DNA from: Gyromitra esculenta
Lineage: Eukaryota; Ascomycota; Pezizomycetes; Pezizales; Discinaceae
Length of the DNA stretch: 64,000 nucleotides
Reading direction: 5' to 3'
NCBI GenBank assembly: GCA_038503075.1
Contig: JBCAML010000007.1
Span: 248,001-312,000, forward strand
The notes beneath the pieces were generated by a model. That model did no database searches and was not told the origin of the DNA. It worked only from the letters and a program-made list of their open reading frames with translations. Of this stretch, positions 21,599-34,522 are shown one piece after another; the first letter of the stretch is position 1, and each line of letters starts with the position of its first letter. Both the position numbers and the translations under genes were made by a program.

Positions 21599-23989
21599 TT
21601 ATCCTTCCATACTCCTATTCCCAAGCCTTTCTCTCGCCCATCTCGCTACTTCCCAATACTGTTCCAATCCCGACCTTTCCCCTCTCTGCATCCAGAACCT
21701 CAACGCCCTGTCTGCCTCCTCTAGAGCTTCTTCCCACCCCATCTGTAACTGAAACCCATGTTTTGCCGCCGCCCTGAGAATTAACGTATCACACAGCCGC
21801 GCCCTGCAGTCGAACCATACCCCCGGGCTACGCTGATACATCACACTCCGATCCGTGCTCAGATTATACACGCAATAGGTCAGCGCTAACGACGAGAACC
21901 GCGATACCTCCCACTGCAGGTGCGGATCTGACAGTGAGTGCACCCACGGGAGATGATTCAGTGCTAGGTTGATATATGGTCTATACAGCAGTTCATGGCA
22001 CTCGATGAACCGTTTCCGGAGGTGCTGCTGAAACTCATCTTCGAGAGGGCCAATATTCACCGGTGGGAATGGGTTCGGGAAGTGGATTGATGGAGGTAGG
22101 GACGACTGCCAGCGAGACACGTAGGCTTCGAATTCACGAGTGATCGTGATAAGGCTTGATAATCGCTGTTGGTTCAGTGCTTTTGAGGTGGTTGCGGGAT
22201 TGTCTAGGTCGGTCTCGAAGGAGGAGACTTCGTTAACGATCCGATTATGTAGTCGCCGTAGGAAGATCTCGGCGGTATAGAAGTACCATGACTGGCTTTC
22301 GACATCCGTGTAATGCTGGGGCTCGAACGACGTCGGGGGTGCTGGGAAGTGGAGCGGATACTCCATCTGCGACCCCGTAGGTACCGGTAGCGAGAGCTCC
22401 GCGCGTAGCTCGCATTCTGCTTTTAGACAGGTCCAGTACAGACGTTGTTTGAGATACTGCTCGTAGGTCATTGACGTGCCGTCTCTAAATTCTGGATTTT
22501 CGGACGGTGTGACGATGTGCAGCGTCTGCCAGGTGACGCAGGCGGTATGGAAGATTTTGTAGGCCGTGACAGGCTCGAGGTTATACAAGTGCCAGAACCT
22601 GCGGATCAATTGCACGTATTAGACGAAGAGTGCTATAAGCAGCTTTTTTTTTTCTTTGGAAGCGGCCCAACTGGTTACTACCCGGACAGACACAGGCACT
22701 GTACAGCGAGCTCACTATCTTCGCTCATTGCCATTCCTAGTCGCTTTTGTGCCATATGCCAGTATTGAAATGCCATTTCCCGCTGTGGATTCCGGGATTG
22801 TTGGAGCGCTTCGGGGGACGCTGAGTGGATGTAGTCTTTGTAGTTCTCGGAAATAGTCCCGAGAGCACACGTGAGCATAATTAGACAGCTGTTGAGATTC
22901 CATCCTACGCCATTCTTATCGACGTGTACCAGTGCTCTCTCAAGAACCACAAGGTCGATTATGGGGTGACTTGGATATACCCGCGTCAAATATAAGCCGT
23001 GCATTTCTAGCATCGTCCCAGTCGCCAGAACACCCGGGTGTGGGGACGAAGGGCCTGGGTCAATAGCAGCAGGCCTTCTACCTGGTGGATTGAGACACAG
23101 TGGGGGGTGATCTCGAGGAAACACATTCCATGCCAGAACACTATCAAGTCGTGACGGAACACGAAGTTCAGTGGCAGGCAAAACCCCAGTCCCGGCCGAA
23201 CGCTCGGCGTCGAACCCATCAATTATAATATCCTCGCGCTCAACAACCGCCGCAGCAGGGGTCGACGTAGCAGTATGCGTGATATTCGTAGCTGTGCTCA
23301 ATAACGGTGATGGAACGACAGACCTTGGCTGCTGGACTACATTATGTTTCAACAGCTTCTCCAACCTATCAATCCCATCCAGAATCCTCAAACTCGTCGA
23401 CTCATACCTACCACTCCTATATCAGCAACAATCCCCTTCCTCCCCTAGAAGAAGAAGAAGAAAAAAAAGAAGAAAAAAAACCATACAAGCTCAGTTCCTT
23501 CTCCTCGCTGCCTGAATAATAGCACTCCATCCCAGTCCGAACACAGCTCCCACACGCCGGTTTCCCATTATCACATTTCGTCTTCCTGCTCCGACAACTA
23601 TCGCAAGCCGTCGGCGCGCGCTTCCTCGCAGTCGGTGTCGGTGTCGTCGTCGTCGTTGTCGTCGTTGTCGGCATTGGCGCCACCCCAACTCCAGAGCCTT
23701 GCGGGGATGTTCCTGCACTCGTGCGACCATCTCCATCTCCACCAATACTTGCTCCACCAGTAACCTGTAATTGATTCCCGCCGCCATCCAGTACCACTAC
23801 AAAATCACCAATCAGCTCTTTTTTTTTTTCTCCCCCTCCCCCCCGCAGATAGTCTAGGGGCGGGAAGGAAGGAAGGAAGGAAGGAAATATGGTGATATAC
23901 TTACCCTCGATACGCTGTCGCTTCTGAGGACGGATACTAGTCTTTGATGGCAGGATCGACGAAGGAATAGGTAAATCGAAAGGCGTCAT
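21599..23989 (-). CDS. Zn(II)2Cys6 transcription factor with fungal-specific TF domain
   Basis: Four exons: 23989-23905, 23796-23487, 23416-22682 and 22598-21599, giving 709 aa. The start is an ATG; the open frame upstream begins at a GTG. The binuclear zinc cluster has six cysteines at 93, 96, 103, 110, 113 and 120, spaced C-X2-C-X6-C-X6-C-X2-C-X6-C, preceded by a Thr run and ARKRAP. A linker with GRYESTSLRILDGIDRLEKL follows. The last 450 residues resemble the fungal-specific transcription factor domain. The short introns have pyrimidine-rich or TAG acceptors and keep phase. The target is unknown. It is the nearest regulator to the levoglucosan kinase and transporter genes, so a local role is possible but inferred from position only. 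Confidence 0.88.
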
Positions 23990-24033
23990 CTCTGTAACAA
24001 AACCCCACTCACCATACACAAACCTCCCTCAAA

Positions 24034-24073
24034 GGGGTGGGGGAAAGGGGGGAAAGGGGGGAAAGGGAGGGAA
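24034..24073 (+). other. G-run tract upstream of the Zn2Cys6 gene
   Basis: At least five runs of three to six G separated mostly by AAA, close before the start codon of the minus-strand regulator. The spacing fits a G-quadruplex on the plus strand and a C-rich leader on the gene's own strand. A longer G run follows at about 24086. Confidence 0.55.
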
Positions 24074-24673
24074 TTTGATAAGGTTGGGGGGGGGGATGTA
24101 GGATGGGAAACTAGACTAAGTAGTCAATACGCAGCCCTTCTTGGTGGTTTAACCAGAGAAATCCGATGGGTTAGGGTTGTTGCTTATAAACTTCCCTCCT
24201 CGGACAAATGGCCGGGGGGGGGCTGTGACGGGTTCCGATGAGTATGGTGGATAGGAGAGGTGCGAGCTAACGTTGGCAGGCCAAGGCAGCGATTTTTCCG
24301 GGAGGGGGGTTTCTATTCTATAACCGTGGGGACGCAGTGTCTGGAAATCTCTGTGGAGTCTGGAGGCAAATATCTGTATCTGGTATGGCAAGAGTAGAAT
24401 ATGGGTTAGGTGGATTATCACGGTAAAGTCCGTTACACGTCTAGACGAGTCCCACATACATATGGTGAAAGAGAGCACCTACGCTCTACCATAAGTACAT
24501 GCACCTGGAAAAAAAAAGACAACCAGACCGCGAAGGGCGAGTTAACAAGCGTCCCTAGTTACCCGTGGTAGAACACGAACACTGGGATATCGTGTAGTTA
24601 AGCTTTATATTCGAACTCCTCTAATTCATGCGAAGAAATACATATTTACCAGGTATCCTACTTTTGCTACATA

Positions 24674-24875
24674 ATACCGTATATTCTCGAAATTAACGAA
24701 ATGGCCCGGGCTGAGACAGCATGAAAGTACTGTATAACTACTGGCTGAGGGAATAGAATAAGTCTCTTTCTGCTGATTAAACTTGCAGCTTAGGGCCTAC
24801 CTGGCCAGTGAGGACGTGACATCCTCCTGTTGTCTCAGCCCGGGCCATTTCGTTAATTTCGAGAATATACGGTAT
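24674..24875. mobile_element. MITE-like foldback element with perfect 45-bp inverted repeats
   Basis: The arms at 24674-24718 and 24831-24875 are exact inverted copies, starting ATACCGTATATTCTCG and enclosing 112 bp without a transposase. If the element proper begins at CCGTATATT, it is flanked by TA on both sides, the target-site duplication of Tc1/mariner-type DNA transposons. Perfect arms imply a recent insertion or strong constraint. It lies between the regulator and levoglucosan kinase. Confidence 0.8.
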
Positions 24876-25338
24876 GGCGACCACATCAAACAGAGAAACT
24901 TTTCGTACCAGACTCTAGTCCCGGAGTTAAACCCCGCAATTACTGGGGTATGCTGCTTGGTTACGGGACTAGTCCTAACTTTGAAGCAAGTGATATCTGG
25001 TGAGCCGAGGCGACATGTAACCTCGGCATGGCTACTCCGTTTATGCAATTGCAACTTCGAAATTAAAGGATCCCCGGCCCATTAAAGAAGTATCCCATCG
25101 AGAAACCACCAACTCCATGGCCCAGATCGAAGGAGGCAGCGACTGAAAAGATGCCGACATGCAGAATAGTAACATAGCAAACGATTGAATCATTGATCGT
25201 ACGCAAACATCTAACCAAAAAACAAAACACGATATCCTTTTTACATCCCTCACAGCTATATACAATATAAAAATAAAAATCCCTGATACAAAAAACGCCC
25301 ACCTATGCACAAACCACGCCTTTCCTTTCAACCTGTAC

Positions 25339-26731
25339 TTAAGCAGTACTGTCCAAAACCATCTGCCTAACGGCCGGGAGATACTCTCCCTCAACGTTCC
25401 CACCAAATGCAACACTCATCTTCATCAACTCCCTGTAGTTCTTCCCGGGAGAAACCTTTCCAACAACGGTCTCGGTCTCGGTTTCGACCTGGCGGGGAAC
25501 AACCAAAGGACGTCCCAAGATAGCCTCCATGCCCTGGAACGCGAAAGTGATGGCCTCCTTGGCACCACCGTGGACGCCGGCCTCATCGAGCATGGTGAAG
25601 CGGACACCTTCGGCGGCGAACTCGCTCTCCATGTATTTCCAGATGTTGGGGTTGTAGGCTCCTCCACCGCACATGTATACTTCCTTGCACTTAATAGTAC
25701 CATCCGCGTTCTTTGGTCCGTACTTACGGTACGCTTCGACAGCCGCGCGCGCGGTAATGCGGGTGATGGTCGCAACGGTGTCTTGTGGGGAAAGCCCGCG
25801 GGACTCGCAGAGCTGGATGAGATCGTATGCTTGCTGATCACCGAAGAGCTCACGACCAGTAGTCTTGGGAGGTGGGCGGGAGAAGTATGGGAGTGAGTTA
25901 AGGTACTCGGAGACGATCTCATCAGAGACCGTTCCGGCGGCACCGAAAACACCGTCTTTATCGTATTCCTGGGCACCTTTGGTGTAGTGGCGCATAGCAA
26001 AATCGATGTACATCTGCGGTAAAGCGTTAATAGGGTCATAGATTATCACTTGTGAGTGGAAACCGGATTCTTACGTTGCCTGGGCCAGTGTCAAAGTCGT
26101 AGATTCCGCTCATTCCACCATTTTCCTCAGATGTAGGTGGGATAAAGCAGACGTTTGCAATACCGCCGATGTTCTGACAAGCACGGGGGATAGTAGGGTG
26201 CTGAAGAACCAATCCGTCGAAAAATGCAATCATGGGAGCACCCTGGCGCCCAACAGCTTGCTCGGAGATCCTGAAATCGGTGACTGCAGTCTTTCCAAGC
26301 CTGGCAGCGAGGATAGTTCCCTCGGCCATGGTCAATGCAGACCTAGTCTGCCCTTCGTTTGGCATGCTCAACAACCAGATGGTCTGGCCGTGAGACGCAA
26401 CAACATCGATATCCTTCTGAAGGTCGAATCCATGACGGCGGCAAAATTCCTCAACGGCATCAGCGAAAACCTCGCCGAGCTGTACATTGATTTGGCAGAG
26501 CTCTTCGGGGGTAGTGGTGTTCTCTCGGATGATGCGGAATACGGGTTTCTTGATGGACTGTGGGAGCTCGATGTCGTCGTATTTGAGGACCTTTAGATGG
26601 AGCGGAGAGTAGGGTGTTTCCTGTGTGAAGTGGCAGAGGACGCAGTCAACGCCATCCATAGAGGTGCCCGAGTTCAGCCCAAGAACCCGAAGGGAGAGGG
26701 GCTTATTGGCGGGGGTGCCGTTGGTAGCCAT
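25339..26731 (-). CDS. LGK: levoglucosan kinase (fungal AnmK-family sugar kinase)
   Basis: Two exons, 26731-26075 and 26013-25339, giving 443 aa, the size of Lipomyces levoglucosan kinase (about 440). The start is an ATG; open frame further upstream begins at GTG. The N-terminal ATP-binding motif is [10 protein letters not shown] (about 18-27), followed by [38 protein letters not shown] and DFDTGPGN, whose second Asp (about 214) matches the catalytic base of AnmK. The intron falls exactly after DTGPGN. The C-terminal half has [10 protein letters not shown] and [11 protein letters not shown]. The bacterial relatives open the anhydro ring of anhydro-MurNAc. The characterised fungal branch cleaves and phosphorylates levoglucosan to glucose 6-phosphate in one step, and this protein fits that branch much better. 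It is divergent from a sugar transporter. Confidence 0.88.
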
Positions 26732-27790
26732 TGTGAATATAGTAGATAGGGTATTGGATATCAGAGCACGAAATGAATTGTGAAAGTTATAACTAGAATG
26801 ATCGCTGAACACTCAATTGAACGCTCAAACTAAGGTCAAAATGCTTGAGGAAGTGAAGAGAACGAGAGCTGTAGCAAGGCCTTTTAATATGTCTTTTACG
26901 AGGAGGAGGGGGGGGGGCGAATCTTCTGGACAACATCTCCACATTGGGGGAGCGAGCTTCTCCCCGACCCCGCCTCTCCCCAGAGTTCGAGTAAGAGCTT
27001 TTCAGAGGGGGACATTCCCTCCTCCGAGCATCTCCCCGGGCGTGTTTTCCTGATTGGGACCCGACTTGGCATCTGACGGTGGTTAGAGGAACTTCTGACA
27101 GAATTGAAGTCTCGAACCGGTCACCAGCCCTCTGATCATCAGTTTGCATGAAGCAGGAGCCATAGAAGCAGAGTTTATGCGGTAACACAATCAGTGCCAA
27201 CTAAGAAAATCTTTTAAATCTCGGAAAAATTCCCGGAAAAGCCGAAGACGTCCCCGGACAGGGTCCACATGGCAAAAGTCCTAATGTTGCCTGGCGGATC
27301 CAGACCGGATCCACTTACAGGCGGAATCCACCTACCGGGATATCCGAGCTTCTCCCCGGGCGGATTATCTTGCGGGACTGGCGCTAGTTGGTTTTGTCTC
27401 GTGCTGGGCAACGCCTCCTCCACACGCAATAGAGCGTATTCCCCCGGATTTGGAGTCCCCACAAATGCGTGGAGCACCGCTCCGATGTCTTGCTTCCAGA
27501 TTCCTGCTGTCCCCAGAACCAGGATACCGTTTCTCCGCTCCCCTCATCCCTTTCCCCTGCCCCGTTCCTGGGGCATCCTAGCGGTATTGGGCAATCGCTC
27601 TTCACCACCTCGCCCAATCCAAGGGCAAGGAGTTCAGTTCCATGTCACTTTTGTGTTACCGCTGAAAAATGTCCCTCACAATATATAAATGCTGTCGTGA
27701 TTCCTTCGGTAGATACTCCAGCACCCCAGATTTCCCCACAGTACCTACTCAACTGCTATACCCAAATACAACAATACACCGCAATCCAAG
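26732..27790. promoter_or_regulatory. divergent control region of LGK and the sugar transporter
   Basis: A 1.06-kb region. The motif CCGAGCWTCTCCCCGGGCG occurs at 27026-27044 and about 27344-27362, and a shorter version (GAGCTTCTCCCCG) at about 26954. CCCCGG cores at 27036, 27252 and 27354 fit the CreA/Mig1 consensus SYGGRG on the minus strand. Spaced CGG/CCG triplets of the kind bound by Zn2Cys6 factors occur around 27321-27340. This suggests shared, carbon-controlled regulation, but it is a motif-level inference. Confidence 0.55.
27682..27689 (+). promoter_or_regulatory. TATA box of the sugar transporter gene
   Basis: TATATAAA lies 102 bases before the transporter ATG, a normal distance for a fungal TATA element with a short leader. 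Confidence 0.6.
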
Positions 27791-29438
27791 ATGTTCGTTT
27801 GGGGCGGTGCTCAAGGCCAGGCTCTCCGAGTCCTGATTTCTATTGCCAGTTCTTCTGCCTTCCTTTTATTTGGTTACGATCAAGGTGTATTCGCCGGGTT
27901 GATCGGTGGTAATGGCTTCAAAGACACTTTCGACAACCCCTCTACCAAGACTATTGGTACCGTTACTGCCATCTACGAAATTGGATGTTTCTTCGGAGCG
28001 GTTTTCACCTTCTGGGGTGGCGACAAACTTGGACGAAAGAAAGCTATCTGGCTCGGATTGACAATCATGCTTATTGGAACTGTTCTGCAAGCTTCGGCTT
28101 TTTCGATTCCTCACATGATTGTCGGACGGATTGTTACTGGATTTGGAAATGGCATCAACACGAGTACCGTGCCTATGTGAGTGATACGCGATGATCAACT
28201 CAGATTTACAATATACTGACCCAACAAAACAGGTACCAAGCGGAAACCACCAAGGCACGCTCCCGAGGACGTATGATTTCCATCGAAGGATGGTTCATCA
28301 CTATCGGGATTGTTATTTCCTACTGGATTACTTATGCCACATCCACACACCCCGACCCTAGTATCCAATTCCGCACACCCATTGTCATTCAAGCTGCTTT
28401 CGGTATCGTGACCATGGTCCTTCTGCTCGGGCTTCCTGAATCACCCCGTTTTCTTATGGCTAAAGACCGTCGCGAGGAAGCTCTCGAGGTCCTTGCCCTA
28501 CTCGAGGGCGAACCAGCGGACTCTGTCGCCGTCCAGCAGCAATTCAACAACATTTCCGCGGCCCTGCAGATTGAGGCTGGTGTGAGCGGAGGCAAGATCA
28601 AGTTTGGAGATTACTTCAAGGGTGGAAAGACCCAAACTTTCCGTAGATTGTGCCTTGCATACGGTATTCAAATGATGCAGCAATTGACTGGGTTTGTCCT
28701 CCCCCCCCACTAACTTACTCTATGAGTATTCACTAACCTTCCAACAGTATCAACGCCGTCATTTTCTACTCCGCCTACCTTCTCCAAAACGTCCTCCACC
28801 TCGACCGCGAACTCTCCCTTATTGTCGGTGGCTGCACCGGCCTCTCCTTCTTCGTCTTCACCTTCATCCCCATCTTATTCATCGACTCCTGGGGCCGTCG
28901 CAAACCCCTCATGTTCGGCGCCGCCGGACAATCCATCGCTATGATGTTCATCGCCATCCTCGTCAAGCTTTCCACTGAAGACGACAACAAAGCCGCCGGA
29001 GTAGCAGGCGTAGTATTCGTAATGGTCTACATCGGAACCTACTCCGGTTTTGCATGGGTTGCAACCCCATGGCTCTACCCCACCGAGATCTCCGAGCTCC
29101 GATTCAGAAACCAGGGCACCGCACTAGCAACATCTGCGAACTGGTTGTGGAATTTTGTCGTCGTCGAGATCACCCCGCTGGGTGCTGAGAATCTTGGCTG
29201 GAAATTCTTCTTAATCTGGATGTGCTTTAATGCAGCGTTTGTACCAATTATTTATTTCTTCTACCCTGAGACTGCAGGGAAGACGCTAGAAGAGCTTGAT
29301 ACGCTGTTTTATGATACTACGAAGGCATGGAAGCTCAACCAGAAGGGTAGTCAGACGGTCGATCTCGACACGCAGTTGGGGGGTCATACTACAGATGAGG
29401 AGGACGGGAAGTTGGAAAAGTATGCGCATAAGGAGTAA
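27791..29438 (+). CDS. MFS sugar transporter (hexose family)
   Basis: Three exons: 27791-28176, 28233-28691 and 28748-29438, giving 511 aa, typical for 12-helix sugar porters. Family motifs in order: GYDQGVFAG in helix 1; GDKLGRKK (77-84) in the loop between helices 2 and 3; PESPR (198-202) after helix 6; QQLTGIN (278-284) in helix 7, the sugar-binding stretch; GRRKP in the second half; YPTEISELRFR and PETAGKTLEELD near the end. It should sit in the plasma membrane as a proton/sugar symporter or facilitator. The substrate cannot be read from sequence. Its position opposite levoglucosan kinase, with a shared promoter, makes levoglucosan or a related sugar a good guess. Confidence 0.93.
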
Positions 29439-30240
29439 GCGATTGGGTCTTTTTTTCGTTTTTGATATTACATGATATTCGATACTTCTGTAGGAAATGA
29501 TTTGTAGGTTTGGCATTTTGAATTTTGGGGGGATTAGGGACATTTTGATTAGTATTTTAGTTATGGCGGTTTGGGGGGTTGTATTATATGTAATGATGCA
29601 ATTGATACCTATATTATCCATGAATAGCGTCTCCTAGAGATTGATTGCCTCTCACCGTGCAATTACTAGTAGCAGCGAGTGACGCAATATGATTCCGGGC
29701 CTTTGTAGGGCTGCAGGGGTGATTTTCCGGCCTTGGCTTGCAGGATGCAGGGATTAGATGAAATGACGTTGATCTAGCGCCCAAAAGATATGGCGGTTGG
29801 GTTAGGGTTTTGTCGGACCACCTTCTTTAGTGCTGGAGTGCTAGAGTTTCTTCTCTAACGTTACTTCACTCCAACTTTTTTGCATCAGAGCCACAACTCC
29901 CGCTTTTAATTTCTCCATTTCAGTTTGGGATTATCGTGTCATTGAGCAGCTATTGACCCCACTTTCCATCTCTTCATTCTCCCCGTTTGCCTCGTTTACC
30001 TCTTAGGTTCGCTGCTAACGATTGTTTGCTTAACGGCGGCTATTATCACAGATCAATTCACACTCCAGCTCACCGACCGAGATGGTTTCATTCAACAGTA
30101 TTACAGGCAAAGCTCCTTCCTTCCTGATACTCGTCATCAATAGGGTACTCTGTCGCGCCCACTTTTACCTCACAACCCTTCATCCAGCCTTTTTTTCTTT
30201 CGTAGGACAGATATTACGATAGACTTCACACATCTTAGCC
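29439..30240. other. intergenic, no gene seen
   Basis: Contains the transporter 3' flank, then AT-rich sequence. A short ATG frame at about 30082 (MVSFNSITGKAPSF) runs only about 45 codons and has no family signal. Confidence 0.45.
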
Positions 30241-30663
30241 ACACCGATAACACAGGCCTCCGGGTGTGAATATATTCAAGCGTCTGTAAAGACTAGAATA
30301 CGTGAAGGCATTGGAGCAGATGAGTTGAATATCTATCTACCCGGCTCCAATCTGAAAGACGAAATATTAACCAGAGGCTAGGCTACGGCAGGCATGTCGA
30401 AGAAGTTGCATGATGTTCAGTGCAGCACCTCAACCACCCACCCCTAAATCTCTCGGCGCTTTGTTTACCTTTTTGCATTGTACAGCTAGCTAGCGATAGG
30501 CTCCGCGAATCAAACTGCAGCCCTTCGATGGTAACTATTCAAGCCTTCGCAAAGATTGGAATTGCAGAAGCATTTAGAGCGGATGAGTTGGATATCTACT
30601 CTTTCTATCCTGACGCTACAGTGAAGGATGCTAACGAGGGACCAGGCAGACAGGCCAGTTAAG
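30241..30663 (+). pseudogene. two diverged tandem copies of an unidentified coding fragment
   Basis: Copy 1 (about 30241-30380) reads IQASVKTRIREGIGADELNI, then YLPGSNLKDEI. Copy 2 (about 30530-30661) reads MVTIQAFAKIGIAEAFRADE, then LDIYSFYPDATVKDANEG and a stop. The two align over about 35 residues with the shared words IQA, ADEL and IY, and their DNA shares a GCRGATGAGTTGRATATCTA block about 260 bases apart. The layout faintly resembles the ubiquitin-like N-terminus of Crinkler-type proteins, but this is not enough for a name. Both copies are short and open onto stops. Confidence 0.45.
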
Positions 30664-32369
30664 TGCGACGTTGCACGTAGGGATTAGTTTGGGCTTCATT
30701 ACCCAGCGCGCTCTATATTCAACGGAAAATCCATTGTTTTAGTTATAGCAGTGGGAGTATACGTATCAATCTTCCTACCTCAAAAGTGGTACATAGGAAT
30801 CATTAATCGGGTTTTATAGGATGTGGAGTATAGTTTACCTAGAATGTTCGAGCAGAATTTGACATATGTATCTTCTAGGAGCTAGTGTATCCGAGAGAGT
30901 ATTGAAGAGTATGTTAAATTATCCCCACTGTTCCCGCTATACATACTTACAGGATGTTCCAGTATGTATTGTTCGGGGCCTCAACGAAAAGTTCCGTGTA
31001 ATCATCAGCAATCGCCCCTTCCCTCCCCCCAGAAGAACCCCTCTCGCTCAAGGGAAAGCAAGACAATTTCAACCCAGGGGGTATTATTGACCTAGCTATA
31101 ACGCTGTTTCCAAAGTCAAAACATGGATGGATACGTATCGATCTCGTCTGCTTCATATTATGGTTGCAAGTAACCTTAGGTTAATACTGGACGGTATAGA
31201 TATGGCAACGACGGGAAATATACCAATCATAGAGTTCACGAATGATACGTTTCGTAGTCATGAATTATCACGCGATATTTTGTTACAAAGGAAAAGCGTA
31301 GCAAAACCCATTTAACGAAAACAGCGATTAGAGCCCCCGATCCTCTCAAATACATACGATATTAGGCACTAACACACTCTAAATAGATCACATGCGTAGT
31401 CTTAGTATTTCTCCAACTAGCGCGTAAAAGCTCTGACCATGGCGTAGAGCTCCCAGCGAAATAAATATGAGCCAAAAGAAAGACACTAGGATTAATGTTC
31501 ATTAAAATGATTCTTCCAAGAATGAAGCACAAACCAGAATTTAAGGCTAACACGGGGCAAAGTTCGAATATTACATTATAGAATATGTTTTTGTTTTTTT
31601 TACGATTTTCGCTATTATTTCCGCACAAAATTTTAATGAAAACTCCACAAAAGGCCGCATATAGTCTTACTCGCCTTCCTACATAATCGCTCCCTATATA
31701 TATCTAGACGTCTAGTTATTAACCATTGCGGTTTTTTTACCGACGCTGCCGTCAAGGGGTGGCTACATGTACATATAGAGTATACATAAACTAGCCGGAA
31801 AAAAAAAATAGGCCAATTTTCTGAAATCTACTAGTAGACACAAAAAGCAACTAAGAAAAGCTTTCGCTATAGTTAAATCAAGAAATAGTAAAAATTACGC
31901 TGTTGGGTTTAATCGCAGACTCCCTGACTAAAATTACCTATTACCACATGCACCAGCTATTAAACTACCACCATAAATACAACCATAATCACTTTCTAGA
32001 TATCTGCTTCTTTTATTGCAGCATTGTTTTTTTCAAGATATATGGTTGGTTAAGTTTTGGAGAATGAATCAACCTGGGTGTTTTGCTAATCAGTTAGATA
32101 GCATGCAGATTCAATCTCTCCATATATCCAAGAGATTATATGTAATGCTAAAAGTATACCCCTTTAGTTTCCCTTTATCATTATGAGGTATTGTCGACGA
32201 AGTCGGCCACTCCTGTATTATAGGATTGTATTTGATGGCTCATAACCCAATTGACAATTCAAGCAAATATGCTGACTCAGCTATCCCTAGCCCTGAGGCT
32301 TAAACCTTCCCGCCAAAGTAAACCGGAAAAAAAAACTTCAAGTTTCCTAACCAGACCCCACATACCACA
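30664..32369. other. AT-rich gene-poor region up to LYS12
   Basis: Short frames only. The final 100 bases form the LYS12 promoter and leader, with an A-run at about 32326. No RNA gene was recognised. Confidence 0.5.
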
Positions 32370-33691
<1,322 letters not shown>

Positions 33692-34522
33692 GTCTCGTGA
33701 TAGGATAGGGGCGTTATATATAATACGCAAAGTCTTAGCAATTTAGGGTTTCCATTGCTCTTAACGAAAGAATAAGAGCCTTTCACACGGCTCTGGGCGT
33801 CTACCAGCTTGCACATGAGCCAGAGAGAGGAAATAAAATGTCTCAAGAATAACGATTAGGTGTCAGTGTTTTAAAATCATTAAATATCACTCGTAAAGCT
33901 TCTAGAGTTAAACTTTTGTAAATACCTATCGGGAAGTGAGTAGCAGAGAATCCCCCGATCCACTTCATTTGAATCCCTTTAAAATCAGGTGGACACCCTT
34001 CTTTAGCCAGTATTGAAGGTAAGTTCGATTTCAAAACTCTAGAGCGTTTTAAAAGAATAGCTGACCCATATTCGCCCGTGCACGGTTTGGTATAGACCAC
34101 CACCTTTGGCTCGTTATGACAGCACCCATAGCTAACGAAACTACTCAAGAAAAGGTACAAGATCTCTGACTACTAATAGATCTCTGTATCTTTTTACAAA
34201 ACTTAGCAAAATAAATTATAAAATTATAAAACCCAAATTTTAGCTTCTAAAAATGCAAAGTAGAGCGTTCTAGGAAATACCAAGAGTGTGACTGAATATA
34301 CCAAGTACCCACTACCATCTTTTATGGTTTGGGGCTGGGTTTAGGGGCTTCTGAGGGGAGAGGTCTTATATTCAATTTGCTGTAGAGGCAACGGAAATAA
34401 AGATATCGAGATGGGAATTTTTCTTTGCGAAATCTCGGCATCTTTGGTGAGACAAAGGCGTCCCATAACACGATTTGATTGGTCTACATTTATCTGTGCA
34501 TGCGCCATAACACAAAAGAAAC
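33692..34522. other. convergent 3' region between LYS12 and BNA4
   Basis: Two facing 3' flanks. A small perfect hairpin (GCTCTTA/TAAGAGC, 33757-33779) lies just after LYS12. No gene was seen. Confidence 0.5.

Noticed and set aside
25339..26731. Peptidoglycan recycling (anhydro-MurNAc kinase) as the function of the AnmK-family gene
   Set aside because: Same fold family, but motifs and length match the characterised fungal levoglucosan kinase branch, and fungi have no peptidoglycan of their own.
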